From contig NZ_QJRP01000014.1 in NCBI RefSeq assembly GCF_003205295.1, positions 1 through 64,000 on the forward strand: DNA of 64,000 nt, read 5' to 3'. This DNA comes from Pseudomonas mosselii. Its GTDB lineage: Bacteria > Pseudomonadota > Gammaproteobacteria > Pseudomonadales > Pseudomonadaceae. Positions within the stretch are counted from its first letter, which is position 1, and each line of letters starts with the position of its first letter. The notes under the pieces were generated by a model. It was given only the letters and a program-made list of their open reading frames with translations, was not told where the DNA came from and made no database searches. Below are positions 8,353 through 16,073 of the stretch, piece after piece. The translations under genes and the position numbers were made by a program.

Positions 8353-8380
8353 CAAAGGGCCGCCATCATGGGGCCCTTTG
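8353..8380. terminator. Hairpin between convergent ridA-like and RHS genes
   Basis: CAAAGGGCC (8353-8361) and GGCCCTTTG (8372-8380) form a perfect 9-bp stem with a 10-nt loop, 9 bp after the RidA-like stop and 20 bp before the end of the leftward RHS gene. It has no clear T-run. It fits a bidirectional terminator. Confidence 0.55.
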
Positions 8381-8399
8381 GGAATTGATTGGCTATGGA

Positions 8400-9275
8400 T
8401 TAAAAAGCAGCGCTGTGTCTTCTCGCTTTATTGCTTACGCCATCCACAGTATCCGCGCTACGTGCCTTGGAAGCAGCGTTCACAACGTCAAATAATGAAT
8501 GCACGACTACAGAGAGTAGTTGGTTACTCTCTGGCGTAGCCTGAGACAAGGCTGCAAGGTGCCCGTCCAACTCAGTCAACGTATCTTGGTAACTAGACTT
8601 TACTTTCGGTCTCAGCGCGTCAAATACGCTAGCGAGCACGTGTGAGCCAAGCGCACCAGCCGTTGCAAGCACGGCTGTACCCATGGACGGTTCAGGAACA
8701 TCCGCTGTATTGCTTACTATAGCTCCCGCTGCAGCTCCCGCTCCCGCTTTCAATGAGTTGAGACCAAGGCTTACTTTGTGAGCTTTTTTTACGGCATTGG
8801 ATATCGGTTCTCCTGCAAGATCAGAGTGCCCCATGCCAATCAATCTTTTCTGCCTGTTCTCAATCATTTTTATTTTAATTAAATTGTTTACCTGTTCGTT
8901 AACCTTGGCCGCACCAGACGCAGCAATAAATACATTCGCCGCGGCCAGATACGATTGAATCCCGTTCGTACCATTTGGGTCATGGAAATTTATCGGATCC
9001 CCATTGCAGTACGCGTAGGCATTGATCCCTCCCACTCCAAATGGACTCAAGCGATCTGCTGAATTGAACCGCATCACGAACGGATTGTAGGTCCGATGCC
9101 CATTCCCCAAATGATAATGACCCGTCAACTGATCACGAGCCTGGCCGCAAAAAGCCAACTCAGCTCCCCGCTTGTCGGATTGTCCTCCATATGGCGTATA
9201 GGCCCTGACCGGGCTGGAGCCCCCCAGTACTGATCGCTGCAGGTCGAGCATGGCCAACAAGCAGGTGGATGTCAT
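8400..9275 (-). CDS. Orphan RHS-core protein 1 with unique C-terminal domain
   Basis: This 291-residue protein starts with a short RHS repeat-associated core (residues 1-102): DLQRSVLG, RAYTPYG, YHLGNGHRTYNP, RFNSADRLSPFG, NAYAYCNGDP and DPNG. In full-size Rhs proteins this segment directly precedes a variable toxin domain, but here the thousand-residue beta-cocoon is absent. Residues 103-291 are unlike the other two RHS genes: Lys- and Asn-rich, with Ala/Gly-rich hydrophobic stretches near the middle (AGAGAAAGAIVS, AVLATAGALGSHVLASVF). The DNA of the C-terminal part is clearly AT-richer than its surroundings, which suggests transfer. No immunity-like gene is next to it. Start ATG 9275 has AAGGT upstream. 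Confidence 0.8.
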   Translation of the reverse strand: MTSTCLLAMLDLQRSVLGGSSPVRAYTPYGGQSDKRGAELAFCGQARDQLTGHYHLGNGHRTYNPFVMRFNSADRLSPFGVGGINAYAYCNGDPINFHDPNGTNGIQSYLAAANVFIAASGAAKVNEQVNNLIKIKMIENRQKRLIGMGHSDLAGEPISNAVKKAHKVSLGLNSLKAGAGAAAGAIVSNTADVPEPSMGTAVLATAGALGSHVLASVFDALRPKVKSSYQDTLTELDGHLAALSQATPESNQLLSVVVHSLFDVVNAASKARSADTVDGVSNKARRHSAAF

Positions 9276-9308
9276 GGCATTACCTTTTGCCGAGAAGTAA
9301 CGGCCCCT

Positions 9309-9353
9309 ACGCTATCACCGTTGCCTGGCAGGCATAACTGACAAAAATGCCAG
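9309..9353 (-). promoter_or_regulatory. RHS-type promoter: palindrome plus TAGCGT
   Basis: On the minus strand, CTGGCATTTTTGTCAG (9353-9338) is followed by TTATGC, 17 nt, and TAGCGT (9314-9309), 33 nt before the RHS ATG. The same order and exact spacing occur before the RHS genes at 12603 and 29877. The palindrome centre would lie near -43 from the inferred transcription start, a usual place for an activator. Confidence 0.6.
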
Positions 9354-9484
9354 GCACCACCCGTTCTGCCGAGTTGACACGCCCCTGACCGCCGTTGCCG
9401 ACAAGTTCATCGGTTATGGATGCCCCCGCCCCGATTCACCGCTACAATGCCCGCCTTACCGTGACAGCCCGAACCTATAACGAC

Positions 9485-11485
9485 ATGTCCCTTCCAAAGC
9501 ACCACCTGGAACTGCTCAGCCCTGCCCGTGACGTGAGCATCGCCCGCGAGGCGATCCTGCACGGCGCCGATGCCATCTACATCGGCGGCCCGAGCTTCGG
9601 CGCGCGCCACAACGCCTGCAACGAAGTCAGTGATATTGCCGAGCTGGTGGAGTTCGCCCGGCGCTATCATGCCCGCGTCTTCACCACCATCAACACCATC
9701 CTTCACGACAACGAACTGGAGCCTGCGCGCAAGCTGATCCACCAGCTGTACGACGCCGGTGTCGATGCGCTGATCGTGCAGGACCTGGGGGTGATGGAGC
9801 TGGATATCCCGCCGATCGAGCTGCACGCCAGCACCCAGACCGACATCCGCACCCTGGAGCGGGCCAAGTTCCTCGACCAGGCCGGCTTCTCCCAGCTGGT
9901 GCTGGCCCGCGAGCTGAACCTGCAGCAGATCCGCAGCATCGCCGCCGAGACCGACGCGGCCATCGAGTTCTTCATCCATGGCGCGTTGTGCGTGGCCTTC
10001 TCCGGCCAGTGCAATATCTCTCACGCCCAGACCGGGCGCAGTGCCAACCGCGGCGACTGCTCCCAGGCCTGCCGCCTGCCGTACACCCTCAAGGACGACC
10101 AGGGCCGCGTGGTGGCCTTCGAGAAGCACCTGCTGTCGATGAAGGACAACAACCAGACCGCCAACCTGCGCGACCTGGTCGATGCCGGCGTGCGCTCGTT
10201 CAAGATCGAAGGCCGCTACAAGGATGTGGGCTACGTGAAGAACATCACCGCCCACTACCGCAAGGAACTCGACGCAATCCTCGAGGACCGTCCTGAACTG
10301 GTCCGCGCCTCCAGCGGGCGTACCGAGCACTTCTTCGTGCCGGATCCGGACAAGACCTTCCACCGCGGCAGCACCGACTACTTCGTCAGTGATCGCAAGA
10401 TCGACATCGGCGCCTTCGACTCGCCAACCTTCACCGGCCTGCCGGTGGGCGTGGTGGAGAAAGTCGGCAAACGCGACCTGCTGGTGGCCACCGATGTACC
10501 GCTGACCAACGGCGACGGCCTCAATGTGCTGGTCAAGCGTGAGGTCGTGGGTTTCCGCGCCAACATCGCCGAACTCAAGAGCGAGTCCGAGGAGGACGGC
10601 CAGAAGCGCTACCGCTACCGCGTCGAGCCCAACGAGATGCCCGACGGGCTGTACAAGCTGCGCCCCAACCACCCGCTGTCGCGCAACCTCGACCACAACT
10701 GGCAGCAGGCGCTGCAGCGCACCTCCGCCGAGCGCCGGGTTGGTGTCGAGTGGCATGCGGTACTGCGTGAACAGCGCCTGATGCTCACCCTCAGCAGTGA
10801 AGAGGGTGTCAGTGTGCAAGTGGCCCTCGACGGGCCGTTCGGTGCCGCCAACAAGCCACAGCAAGCCCTGGACCAACTGCACGACCTGCTTGGTCAGCTG
10901 GGGACCACGATGTACCACGCCACGGCCATCGAGCTCGATGCACCGCAGGCGTACTTCATCCCCAACTCGCAGCTCAAGGCCCTGCGCCGCGAAGCCATCG
11001 AGGCGCTGACCGCAGCACGGGTCAAGGCGCACCCGCGTGGCGGGCGCAAGGCCGAAACCACGCCACCGCCGGTGTACCCCGAGTCGCACCTGTCGTTCCT
11101 GGCCAACGTCTACAACCAGAAGGCACGCGACTTCTACCACCGCCACGGCGTGCAGCTGATCGACGCCGCCTACGAGGCCCATGAGGAGCACGGCGAAGTG
11201 CCGGTGATGATCACCAAGCACTGCCTGCGCTTCTCCTTCAACCTGTGCCCCAAGCAGGCCAAGGGCGTGACCGGCGTGCGCACCAAGGTGGCGCCCATGC
11301 AGCTGATCCAGGGCGACGAAGTGCTGACCCTGAAGTTCGACTGCAAGCCCTGCGAAATGCACGTGATCGGCAAGATGAAGAGCCATATCATCGACCTGCC
11401 GACCCCGGGCAGCGCGGTGGCCCAGGTGGTCGGGCATATCAGCCCGGAAGACCTGCTCAAGACCATCCCGCGCGCGCCGCATTGA
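9485..11485 (+). CDS. rlhA: 23S rRNA 5-hydroxycytidine C2501 synthase (U32 peptidase family)
   Basis: A 666-residue member of the U32 'peptidase' family, matching E. coli RlhA (YdcP) over its length. RlhA hydroxylates C2501 of 23S rRNA using prephenate-dependent chemistry and an iron-sulfur cluster. Visible marks are LLSPARD at the start, GADAIYIGG, the U32 signature region around SGQCNISHAQTGRSANRGDC with conserved cysteines, and a C-terminal Cys cluster (LRFSFNLCP, FDCKPCEMH). The upstream in-frame ATGs from 9395 are unlikely; MSLPKHHLELL at 9485 matches the family start. Confidence 0.85.
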   Translation: MSLPKHHLELLSPARDVSIAREAILHGADAIYIGGPSFGARHNACNEVSDIAELVEFARRYHARVFTTINTILHDNELEPARKLIHQLYDAGVDALIVQDLGVMELDIPPIELHASTQTDIRTLERAKFLDQAGFSQLVLARELNLQQIRSIAAETDAAIEFFIHGALCVAFSGQCNISHAQTGRSANRGDCSQACRLPYTLKDDQGRVVAFEKHLLSMKDNNQTANLRDLVDAGVRSFKIEGRYKDVGYVKNITAHYRKELDAILEDRPELVRASSGRTEHFFVPDPDKTFHRGSTDYFVSDRKIDIGAFDSPTFTGLPVGVVEKVGKRDLLVATDVPLTNGDGLNVLVKREVVGFRANIAELKSESEEDGQKRYRYRVEPNEMPDGLYKLRPNHPLSRNLDHNWQQALQRTSAERRVGVEWHAVLREQRLMLTLSSEEGVSVQVALDGPFGAANKPQQALDQLHDLLGQLGTTMYHATAIELDAPQAYFIPNSQLKALRREAIEALTAARVKAHPRGGRKAETTPPPVYPESHLSFLANVYNQKARDFYHRHGVQLIDAAYEAHEEHGEVPVMITKHCLRFSFNLCPKQAKGVTGVRTKVAPMQLIQGDEVLTLKFDCKPCEMHVIGKMKSHIIDLPTPGSAVAQVVGHISPEDLLKTIPRAPH

Positions 11486-11490
11486 AAGAC

Positions 11491-11530
11491 GACCCGCCGT
11501 CGCTCCACAAGACTTCACCGGCGGCGGGTC
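11491..11530. terminator. Weak hairpin after rlhA
   Basis: GACCCGCCG (11491-11499) pairs with CGGCGGGTC (11522-11530) across a 22-nt loop, 6 nt after the rlhA stop. The arms are perfect but the loop is long and there is no T-run. It may be a terminator or an mRNA end-stabilising structure. Confidence 0.35.
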
Positions 11531-11568
11531 TAGACTGAACAGGGGGCTGCCACACGTGGAGGTGTGAG

Positions 11569-12459
11569 ATGAGCCAGTTCAAGCGATTGTTGGTCATGCT
11601 CGGCCCGCAGATGCGCCATACGCCTGCCCTGCAGCGCGCTGCGGCGCTGGCCGAGTCCAGCGGGGCCCTGCTGGACCTCAATGTCTTCGTCGACGATGTC
11701 GACACCTTTGGCCTGATGAGCGACGGCCGCGAGCGCGAACGCCTGCTCGAGGACAACCGCCAATGGCTGGCCGACGAGGCCGAGCAGTTGCGCAATGCCG
11801 GCCTGGATGTCTCTACCGAACTGCTGCTGACCCGCGATCCGCTGGGCAGCGTGCTGGAGCAGATAGAACGCCTGGGCTGCGACCTGCTGGTCAAGGACGT
11901 GCAGCACGAACCGATCCTCAAGCGCCTGCTGGTCACGCCGCTGGACTGGCAACTGCTCAAGGACAGCCCGGTGGCGGTGCACCTGGTCAGCGACATCCGC
12001 CTGCCCCTGCCCCGGCAGATCGCCGCGGCGGTCGACCTCAACAGCCATGGCAGCGGCGAGCACCTGGACGACCAGGTGATCCGCAGCGCCCACGCCCTGG
12101 CCCTGCAGTGCAACGCCGAGCTGCACCTGTTGCACGTGTGTGATGCGGCCAGGACCCATATCGCCGACTTTGGCGCCGGCACCGTGACCATGCCCGGTTT
12201 CGACACCAGCGTGCGAACAGCCCAGCGCACGGCGTTCAACCGCCTGGGCGACCACTACCAGATCGACCTGGAACGCCGCCACTTCCTCGAAGGGCCGGCG
12301 GTCAAGGCGATCACCCAGTACATCGCCGCCCACCGGGTGGATGTGATCGTCATGGGCAACCACCGGCACGATGCCTTGCAGGCGTTTCTCGGCGGCACCA
12401 CGGCGCATGTGCTGGAGCACCCGCTGTGCAACGTACTGGCGATCAAGGCGGTGCGTTGA
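11569..12459 (+). CDS. Universal stress protein, tandem UspA domains
   Basis: A 296-residue protein with two UspA folds in tandem, like UspE. The N-terminal copy (about 1-150) is degenerate. The C-terminal copy carries ADVIVMGNHRHD-type sequence (VDVIVMGNHRH) followed by a glycine-rich ATP-loop-like stretch and VLEHPLCNVLAIK. Such proteins are cytoplasmic and are induced in stationary phase, low oxygen or other stress. GAGGTG lies upstream of the ATG. It is monocistronic, with RHS gene 2 about 140 bp downstream. Confidence 0.85.
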   Translation: MSQFKRLLVMLGPQMRHTPALQRAAALAESSGALLDLNVFVDDVDTFGLMSDGRERERLLEDNRQWLADEAEQLRNAGLDVSTELLLTRDPLGSVLEQIERLGCDLLVKDVQHEPILKRLLVTPLDWQLLKDSPVAVHLVSDIRLPLPRQIAAAVDLNSHGSGEHLDDQVIRSAHALALQCNAELHLLHVCDAARTHIADFGAGTVTMPGFDTSVRTAQRTAFNRLGDHYQIDLERRHFLEGPAVKAITQYIAAHRVDVIVMGNHRHDALQAFLGGTTAHVLEHPLCNVLAIKAVR

Positions 12460-12527
12460 AACACCAGTGTAGGCAGGCGCAAGCGGGTGACGCAGCCCGC
12501 TGCTCCTGTGCCCGCCCGGCCCGTCAC

Positions 12528-12572
12528 CTGGCAATTTTGCCAGTTACCCGAGGTTCAGGCCGATGCTAGGGT
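12528..12572 (+). promoter_or_regulatory. RHS-type promoter: palindrome plus TAGGGT
   Basis: CTGGCAATTTTGCCAG (12528-12543; arms CTGGCAA/TTGCCAG) is followed by TTACCC, 17 nt, and TAGGGT (12567-12572), 30 nt before the TTG start of the RHS gene. The layout is the same as before RHS genes 1 and 3, with a 23-nt palindrome-to-hexamer distance. Confidence 0.6.
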
Positions 12573-12602
12573 GAACATCAACTGTTCAGCGGAGCAACTT
12601 CC

Positions 12603-13442
12603 TTGGCGACCCTCAATCTGTCGATCACTGACTGGCAGCAATCCGTACTAGGAAGCGTGGGGGACTCCAGGGCCTATTCGCCCTATGGCGTACCGACGAC
12701 AGTATCGGGACCGCGCTTGGCCTTTTGCGGCCAACTGCGCGACCCAATGACGGGTGTCTACCATCTGGGCAATGGTCACCGCAGCTACGATCCAGGGCTA
12801 AGGCGCTTCCTTTCTCCCGACCGGTTGAGTCCCTTCGGGGCCGGAGGGCTCAATACCTATGCCTATTGCCAGGGGGATCCGGTGAACTATCGAGATCCGA
12901 CAGGCGGGGTGCAGTGGGCCAACCTGGTGCCTGGTGCCGCCATGTCCCAGCTCGGCCGGTTCGACAAGAATGTGGGGGTCGCCTGGGATGTGATCACAAC
13001 CAATCGAATGGTGGATCAGGCAAGGAAACAGGGCATCCCTGCGTCCCGACTTCCTGAGCGCTTCACGGTCTACGAGGTAACCAAAGCGGTGGTATCCCCA
13101 TTGGCCGATCTCACCAATGCTGGCGCCTCGATTGCCAATCTCCTGATGCCTGGAGAGCAGCCTGCCTTGATGGCCCTTAACGGCGCTACCGCATTGGTGG
13201 ATGGATGGACGAACAACTGGAGCGCCAACCATGCCATGGACGCCCGTAACCGGGCGACCCAGGCGACCCAGGCGAGGGATGAGCTTAGCGCGATTGTGGA
13301 TGTCGAAGCCCCGCAAGTCAGTCAGCCCAACTTGAGCAACAGCCGAATCGCTGTCTTCACCGTGGAGAGTGAAACAGTTCAGATCAGATCTGATCAGATC
13401 AGTCGGGGCTCTTCCTTAGCAAGCCGACTCACCGAGTCTTAG
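12603..13442 (+). CDS. Orphan RHS-core protein 2 with unique C-terminal domain
   Basis: A 279-residue protein with the short RHS-associated core in residues 1-102: DWQQSVLG, RAYSPYG, YHLGNGHRSYDP, RFLSPDRLSPFG, NTYAYCQGDPVN and DPTG. After the DPTG motif comes an unrelated tail of about 177 residues, predicted mostly helical, with ATQATQARDEL repeats near 225-235. No transmembrane toxin or nuclease motif was recognised. The TTG at 12603 is the start, supported by GGAG 9 nt upstream and by alignment with the other two RHS N-termini. No immunity-like gene follows; a MITE-like element begins 13 bp after the stop. Confidence 0.8.
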   Translation: MATLNLSITDWQQSVLGSVGDSRAYSPYGVPTTVSGPRLAFCGQLRDPMTGVYHLGNGHRSYDPGLRRFLSPDRLSPFGAGGLNTYAYCQGDPVNYRDPTGGVQWANLVPGAAMSQLGRFDKNVGVAWDVITTNRMVDQARKQGIPASRLPERFTVYEVTKAVVSPLADLTNAGASIANLLMPGEQPALMALNGATALVDGWTNNWSANHAMDARNRATQATQARDELSAIVDVEAPQVSQPNLSNSRIAVFTVESETVQIRSDQISRGSSLASRLTES

Positions 13443-13454
13443 CTGTTAGGCTTA

Positions 13455-13594
13455 GGGTCTGTACGAAATGTGTCTGCGCGAAGGCCAGACAAGGCGAAAC
13501 GGGGGGAGGAAGCGGAGTGTACTGGAGTACATGAGCATTCCGAGCCCCGCTTCAACGCAGTATGGGCGAGTGCAGATACATTTCGTACAGAGCC
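13455..13594. mobile_element. MITE-like element with 17-bp terminal inverted repeats
   Basis: GGGTCTGTACGAAATGT (13455-13471) is repeated in inverted form at 13578-13594 (16/17 match), bounding 140 bp. The interior contains GTACTGGAGTAC and no gene. TA flanks both ends and may be the target duplication. Similar non-autonomous elements with GGGTCTGTACGAAA ends, thought to be moved by IS5-type transposases, are known to me from Pseudomonas, so a mobile origin is likely. Confidence 0.65.
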
Positions 13595-13606
13595 TAAACA
13601 AGTCTG

Positions 13607-13624
13607 CGGCTGGCTGCCCAGCCG
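13607..13624. terminator. Small hairpin downstream of pagL
   Basis: CGGCTGG (13607-13613) and CCAGCCG (13618-13624) form a 7-bp stem with a 4-nt loop, 45 bp past the pagL stop on the minus strand. There is no T-run. It could terminate pagL transcription. Confidence 0.35.
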
Positions 13625-13669
13625 TAGCCTTGGTGCTGTCGAAATCCACCGAATGATGGGAGCCTCGAC

Positions 13670-14191
13670 TCAAAAACCTTTGCTGTAGAACACCGAGTAC
13701 GACTCGATCCCGTCGTTAGGCTGCTTCAGCCCTGCGTTGGAATAATGCATGGCGCGAATGCCGATCTTCTGCTCCGCCGGCAGCTTCAGGCCGAAGCCGA
13801 TCCGGTCTTCGAAGTTCACCGCCGAGCCCATGCGCTGGTCGCCCACATCGGTCTTGGAGAATGCCGCCAGGCCGATGCCGGCCTCGATGAACGGGGTGTA
13901 GGTGAAGCCACTGAACTCGTAGACGAACACCGGGCTGAACGACAGCGAATGGGCGCCGCTGGCCTCGCCGCCTTCCCAGTAGGTGTACGCCGCGTCCCAG
14001 TAACCGGTCAGGTGGCCGGTGCTGCTTTCCAGCCATTTCTTGTCCCAGTCGAACGACACCCCGATACGGTAGGTCATGTCACCCTGGCCGGTGGCGCCCA
14101 CGGCACCGGATATCTGGGCGGCCTGGGCCAGGTTGGCGCCAGCGAATGCCAGCACGGCGGCAGCCAACGTAGTGGCGAGACGGATCTTCAT
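13670..14191 (-). CDS. pagL: Lipid A 3-O-deacylase PagL
   Basis: A 173-residue outer-membrane beta-barrel enzyme that removes the 3-linked acyl chain from lipid A, changing outer-membrane permeability and host sensing. The signal peptide covers about 23 residues (ending NLAQA). The catalytic triad of PagL is intact: His149 and Ser151 in the HYSNAGLKQ motif, and Glu163. After removing 23 residues these match His126, Ser128 and Glu140 of P. aeruginosa PagL exactly. The ATG at 14191 is preceded by AGGAG, and the longer upstream frame is not needed. In P. aeruginosa it is under PhoP/PmrA control; no clear box was identified here. Confidence 0.92.
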   Translation of the reverse strand: MKIRLATTLAAAVLAFAGANLAQAAQISGAVGATGQGDMTYRIGVSFDWDKKWLESSTGHLTGYWDAAYTYWEGGEASGAHSLSFSPVFVYEFSGFTYTPFIEAGIGLAAFSKTDVGDQRMGSAVNFEDRIGFGLKLPAEQKIGIRAMHYSNAGLKQPNDGIESYSVFYSKGF

Positions 14192-14547
14192 CAAATGACT
14201 TCTCCTGATGGTCTTCACGGGCAGGCCCGCGACTTGGCGCGTGCCTGCGGGCAAGTGGGGGCTGCGCCCCTCGTTCTGCACCAGCGACCCGGCACATCCA
14301 ACCGGGTTACAAGCGGTAATACCTCTTCGATTATTGTCCGAATGCTCTGAAAGTGAAAAGTGATTTGCCACTATTGGCTAAGGACACTGCGTTCCATTCA
14401 AGGGTTCAGCCGCATTGCGCCTCTTCGTGTTCGACGAAAAGGCACCTGCGCTCGATCTCACAGGCGCTGAAAGGCTAACGGCGGACACTTGGTGGCCCTC
14501 ACTCGGTCAATCGCCTCGCGCCCAAAGGACTTTGAACGGACTGGCCC
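14192..14547. other. Gene-free region upstream of pagL
   Basis: About 356 bp without a supported gene. It holds the pagL ribosome-binding site and presumably its promoter at the left, then an AT-richer part (14320-14400), and spacer behind the convergent small secreted protein gene. No repeat or operator was recognised. Confidence 0.45.
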
Positions 14548-14991
14548 TCAGCGCCAGTTGAGGTCAACCCGCGCCGGCGCCTTGCCGTCCACCGTCACCT
14601 GCTGTTGCACGGTCCGGCCATCGGCATTGCCGATCACCCGGTAATGCCCCGGTGGCAACTGCACGAAGATCAGCGGCCCGACGTCCTGCAGCGTCAGCAC
14701 TGATCGTCCCTGGGCCGACTGGATGTCCAGCGCGGCGCCGCTCTGGAACTTGCCGTCCGCTCCGGTCGACAGGGTGATGTGCAGGTCATAGCCGGGCGTC
14801 CGGCGCAGGGCATTGGCCTCGTCCTGGCCAATACCGCCCTGCAGGTAGCGAATGCCGTTCTGTTCCTGGGGTTGCAGTTGCACGCCCTGCGAATCGACGG
14901 GCGCGTTCAGGTCGGCCGCCGCCGCCAGGGTCCAGGGCATGGCCAGCACCAGCAACAGCGCCGCGCACAGGCCGTAATGATGGGTATGCAT
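14548..14991 (-). CDS. Secreted carboxypeptidase-regulatory-like domain protein
   Basis: A 147-residue exported protein. The signal peptide spans residues 1-25 (LCAALLLVLAMPWTLAAAA). The rest looks like a small beta-sandwich of the carboxypeptidase regulatory-like type, with the closing PPGHYRVIGNADGRTVQQQV segment. The ATG at 14991 is chosen over 15009 because GGAGGA lies 7 nt before it. Such proteins, common in pseudomonads, are of unknown role and may bind other envelope proteins or sugars. Confidence 0.7.
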   Translation of the reverse strand: MHTHHYGLCAALLLVLAMPWTLAAAADLNAPVDSQGVQLQPQEQNGIRYLQGGIGQDEANALRRTPGYDLHITLSTGADGKFQSGAALDIQSAQGRSVLTLQDVGPLIFVQLPPGHYRVIGNADGRTVQQQVTVDGKAPARVDLNWR

Positions 14992-15092
14992 GGTGCAATC
15001 CTCCCGCATGGGGATGGTCTACACAGATTGGAGGATTCTCCGGGGCTGGGGTTCGCCTATCGGCACACCGTTAGTCCGCATGGTGTCACCTT

Positions 15093-15974
15093 TCAGGGCG
15101 TTGGCAGCTCACGACGCTCCTCCAACAACTTGATGAACATGCTCAGGCTGCGTGACACCGTGCCTCGCCGCCACACCAGCCAGGTCTTCAGGTAGCGGAA
15201 GTCCTCGGCCATCGGCCAGGCGCTGACCGTGCTGCACCCCGGCATGTTGTCGAGCATGCTGCGCGGCATCATCGCCAGGCCCGCGCCGGCACTGACGCAA
15301 GCCAGCATGCCGTGGTACGACTCCATCTCGTGGATCTTGCCCGGCACCGCCTGGTCATGCACGAACCAGCTCTCGAAATGGTGGCGGTATGAGCAGTTGG
15401 CACGAAACGCGTAGATGCTCGAACCGTTCACATCGCGGGCACGCGTGACCGGCGAGTGGTTGAGCGGTGCGATGACCATCATCTCCTCTTCGAACACCGG
15501 CATGCCCTCGAGCGTCGGGTGCAGCACCGGACCATCGACGAAGGCCGCCACCAGACGCCCGGACAGCACCCCTTCGAGCATGGTCCCTGACGGGCCGGTG
15601 GACAGGTCCAGGTCGACCTTGGGGTAGCGCTGGTTGTACGCCGCCAGCAAGGCCGGGATGCGCACCGCCGCGGTGCTTTCCAGCGAACCCAGGGCGAAGG
15701 TGCCCTGGGGATCCTCGCCCGCCACGGTCAAGCGCGCTTCGTGCACCAGGTCGAGGATGCGCCGGGTGTACTCAAGGAAGTTCCAGCCGGCCGGCGACAG
15801 CCGCAAGCGGCTTTTCTCGCGGATGAACAGCTCGACGCCCAGGTCCTCCTCCAGCTGCTTGATGCGGGTGGTCAGGTTCGACGGCACCCGATGGATCTGC
15901 TGGGCGGCGGCGCTGATGCTGCCGTGCTCGGCCACGGCCTTGAACATCTCGAGTTGCACCAGGTCCACAATCAT
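15093..15974 (-). CDS. LysR-family regulator, PtrR-like (putrescine use)
   Basis: A 293-residue LysR regulator with an N-terminal helix-turn-helix ([20 protein letters not shown], about residues 19-38) and a standard effector domain. It is divergent from the succinate-semialdehyde dehydrogenase gene at 16074, the same arrangement as ptrR/yneJ and sad/yneI of E. coli, where PtrR controls sad. The closely similar start ([18 protein letters not shown]) supports this. Both promoters must lie within the 99 bp between the genes, which are AT-rich (15985-16020). Confidence 0.8.
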   Translation of the reverse strand: MIVDLVQLEMFKAVAEHGSISAAAQQIHRVPSNLTTRIKQLEEDLGVELFIREKSRLRLSPAGWNFLEYTRRILDLVHEARLTVAGEDPQGTFALGSLESTAAVRIPALLAAYNQRYPKVDLDLSTGPSGTMLEGVLSGRLVAAFVDGPVLHPTLEGMPVFEEEMMVIAPLNHSPVTRARDVNGSSIYAFRANCSYRHHFESWFVHDQAVPGKIHEMESYHGMLACVSAGAGLAMMPRSMLDNMPGCSTVSAWPMAEDFRYLKTWLVWRRGTVSRSLSMFIKLLEERRELPTP

Positions 15975-16073
15975 TCTCCAAACGTGAATGTTTCGCTCAT
16001 TATTATTCAGTTTTCATTAAAGCGCGCCACCTCTAGTCTGGACTCACCCGATCAAAACAATGAGAGTCCTGCC

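Noticed and set aside
9407..11518. 703-residue open frame antisense to rlhA
   Set aside because: It mirrors rlhA codons, has low-complexity His/Val/Gly composition and no ribosome-binding site; rlhA is clearly the real gene.
13468..13656. Short ORF inside the MITE-like element
   Set aside because: It spans the inverted repeats, has no ribosome-binding site and no similarity to a transposase; the element looks non-autonomous.
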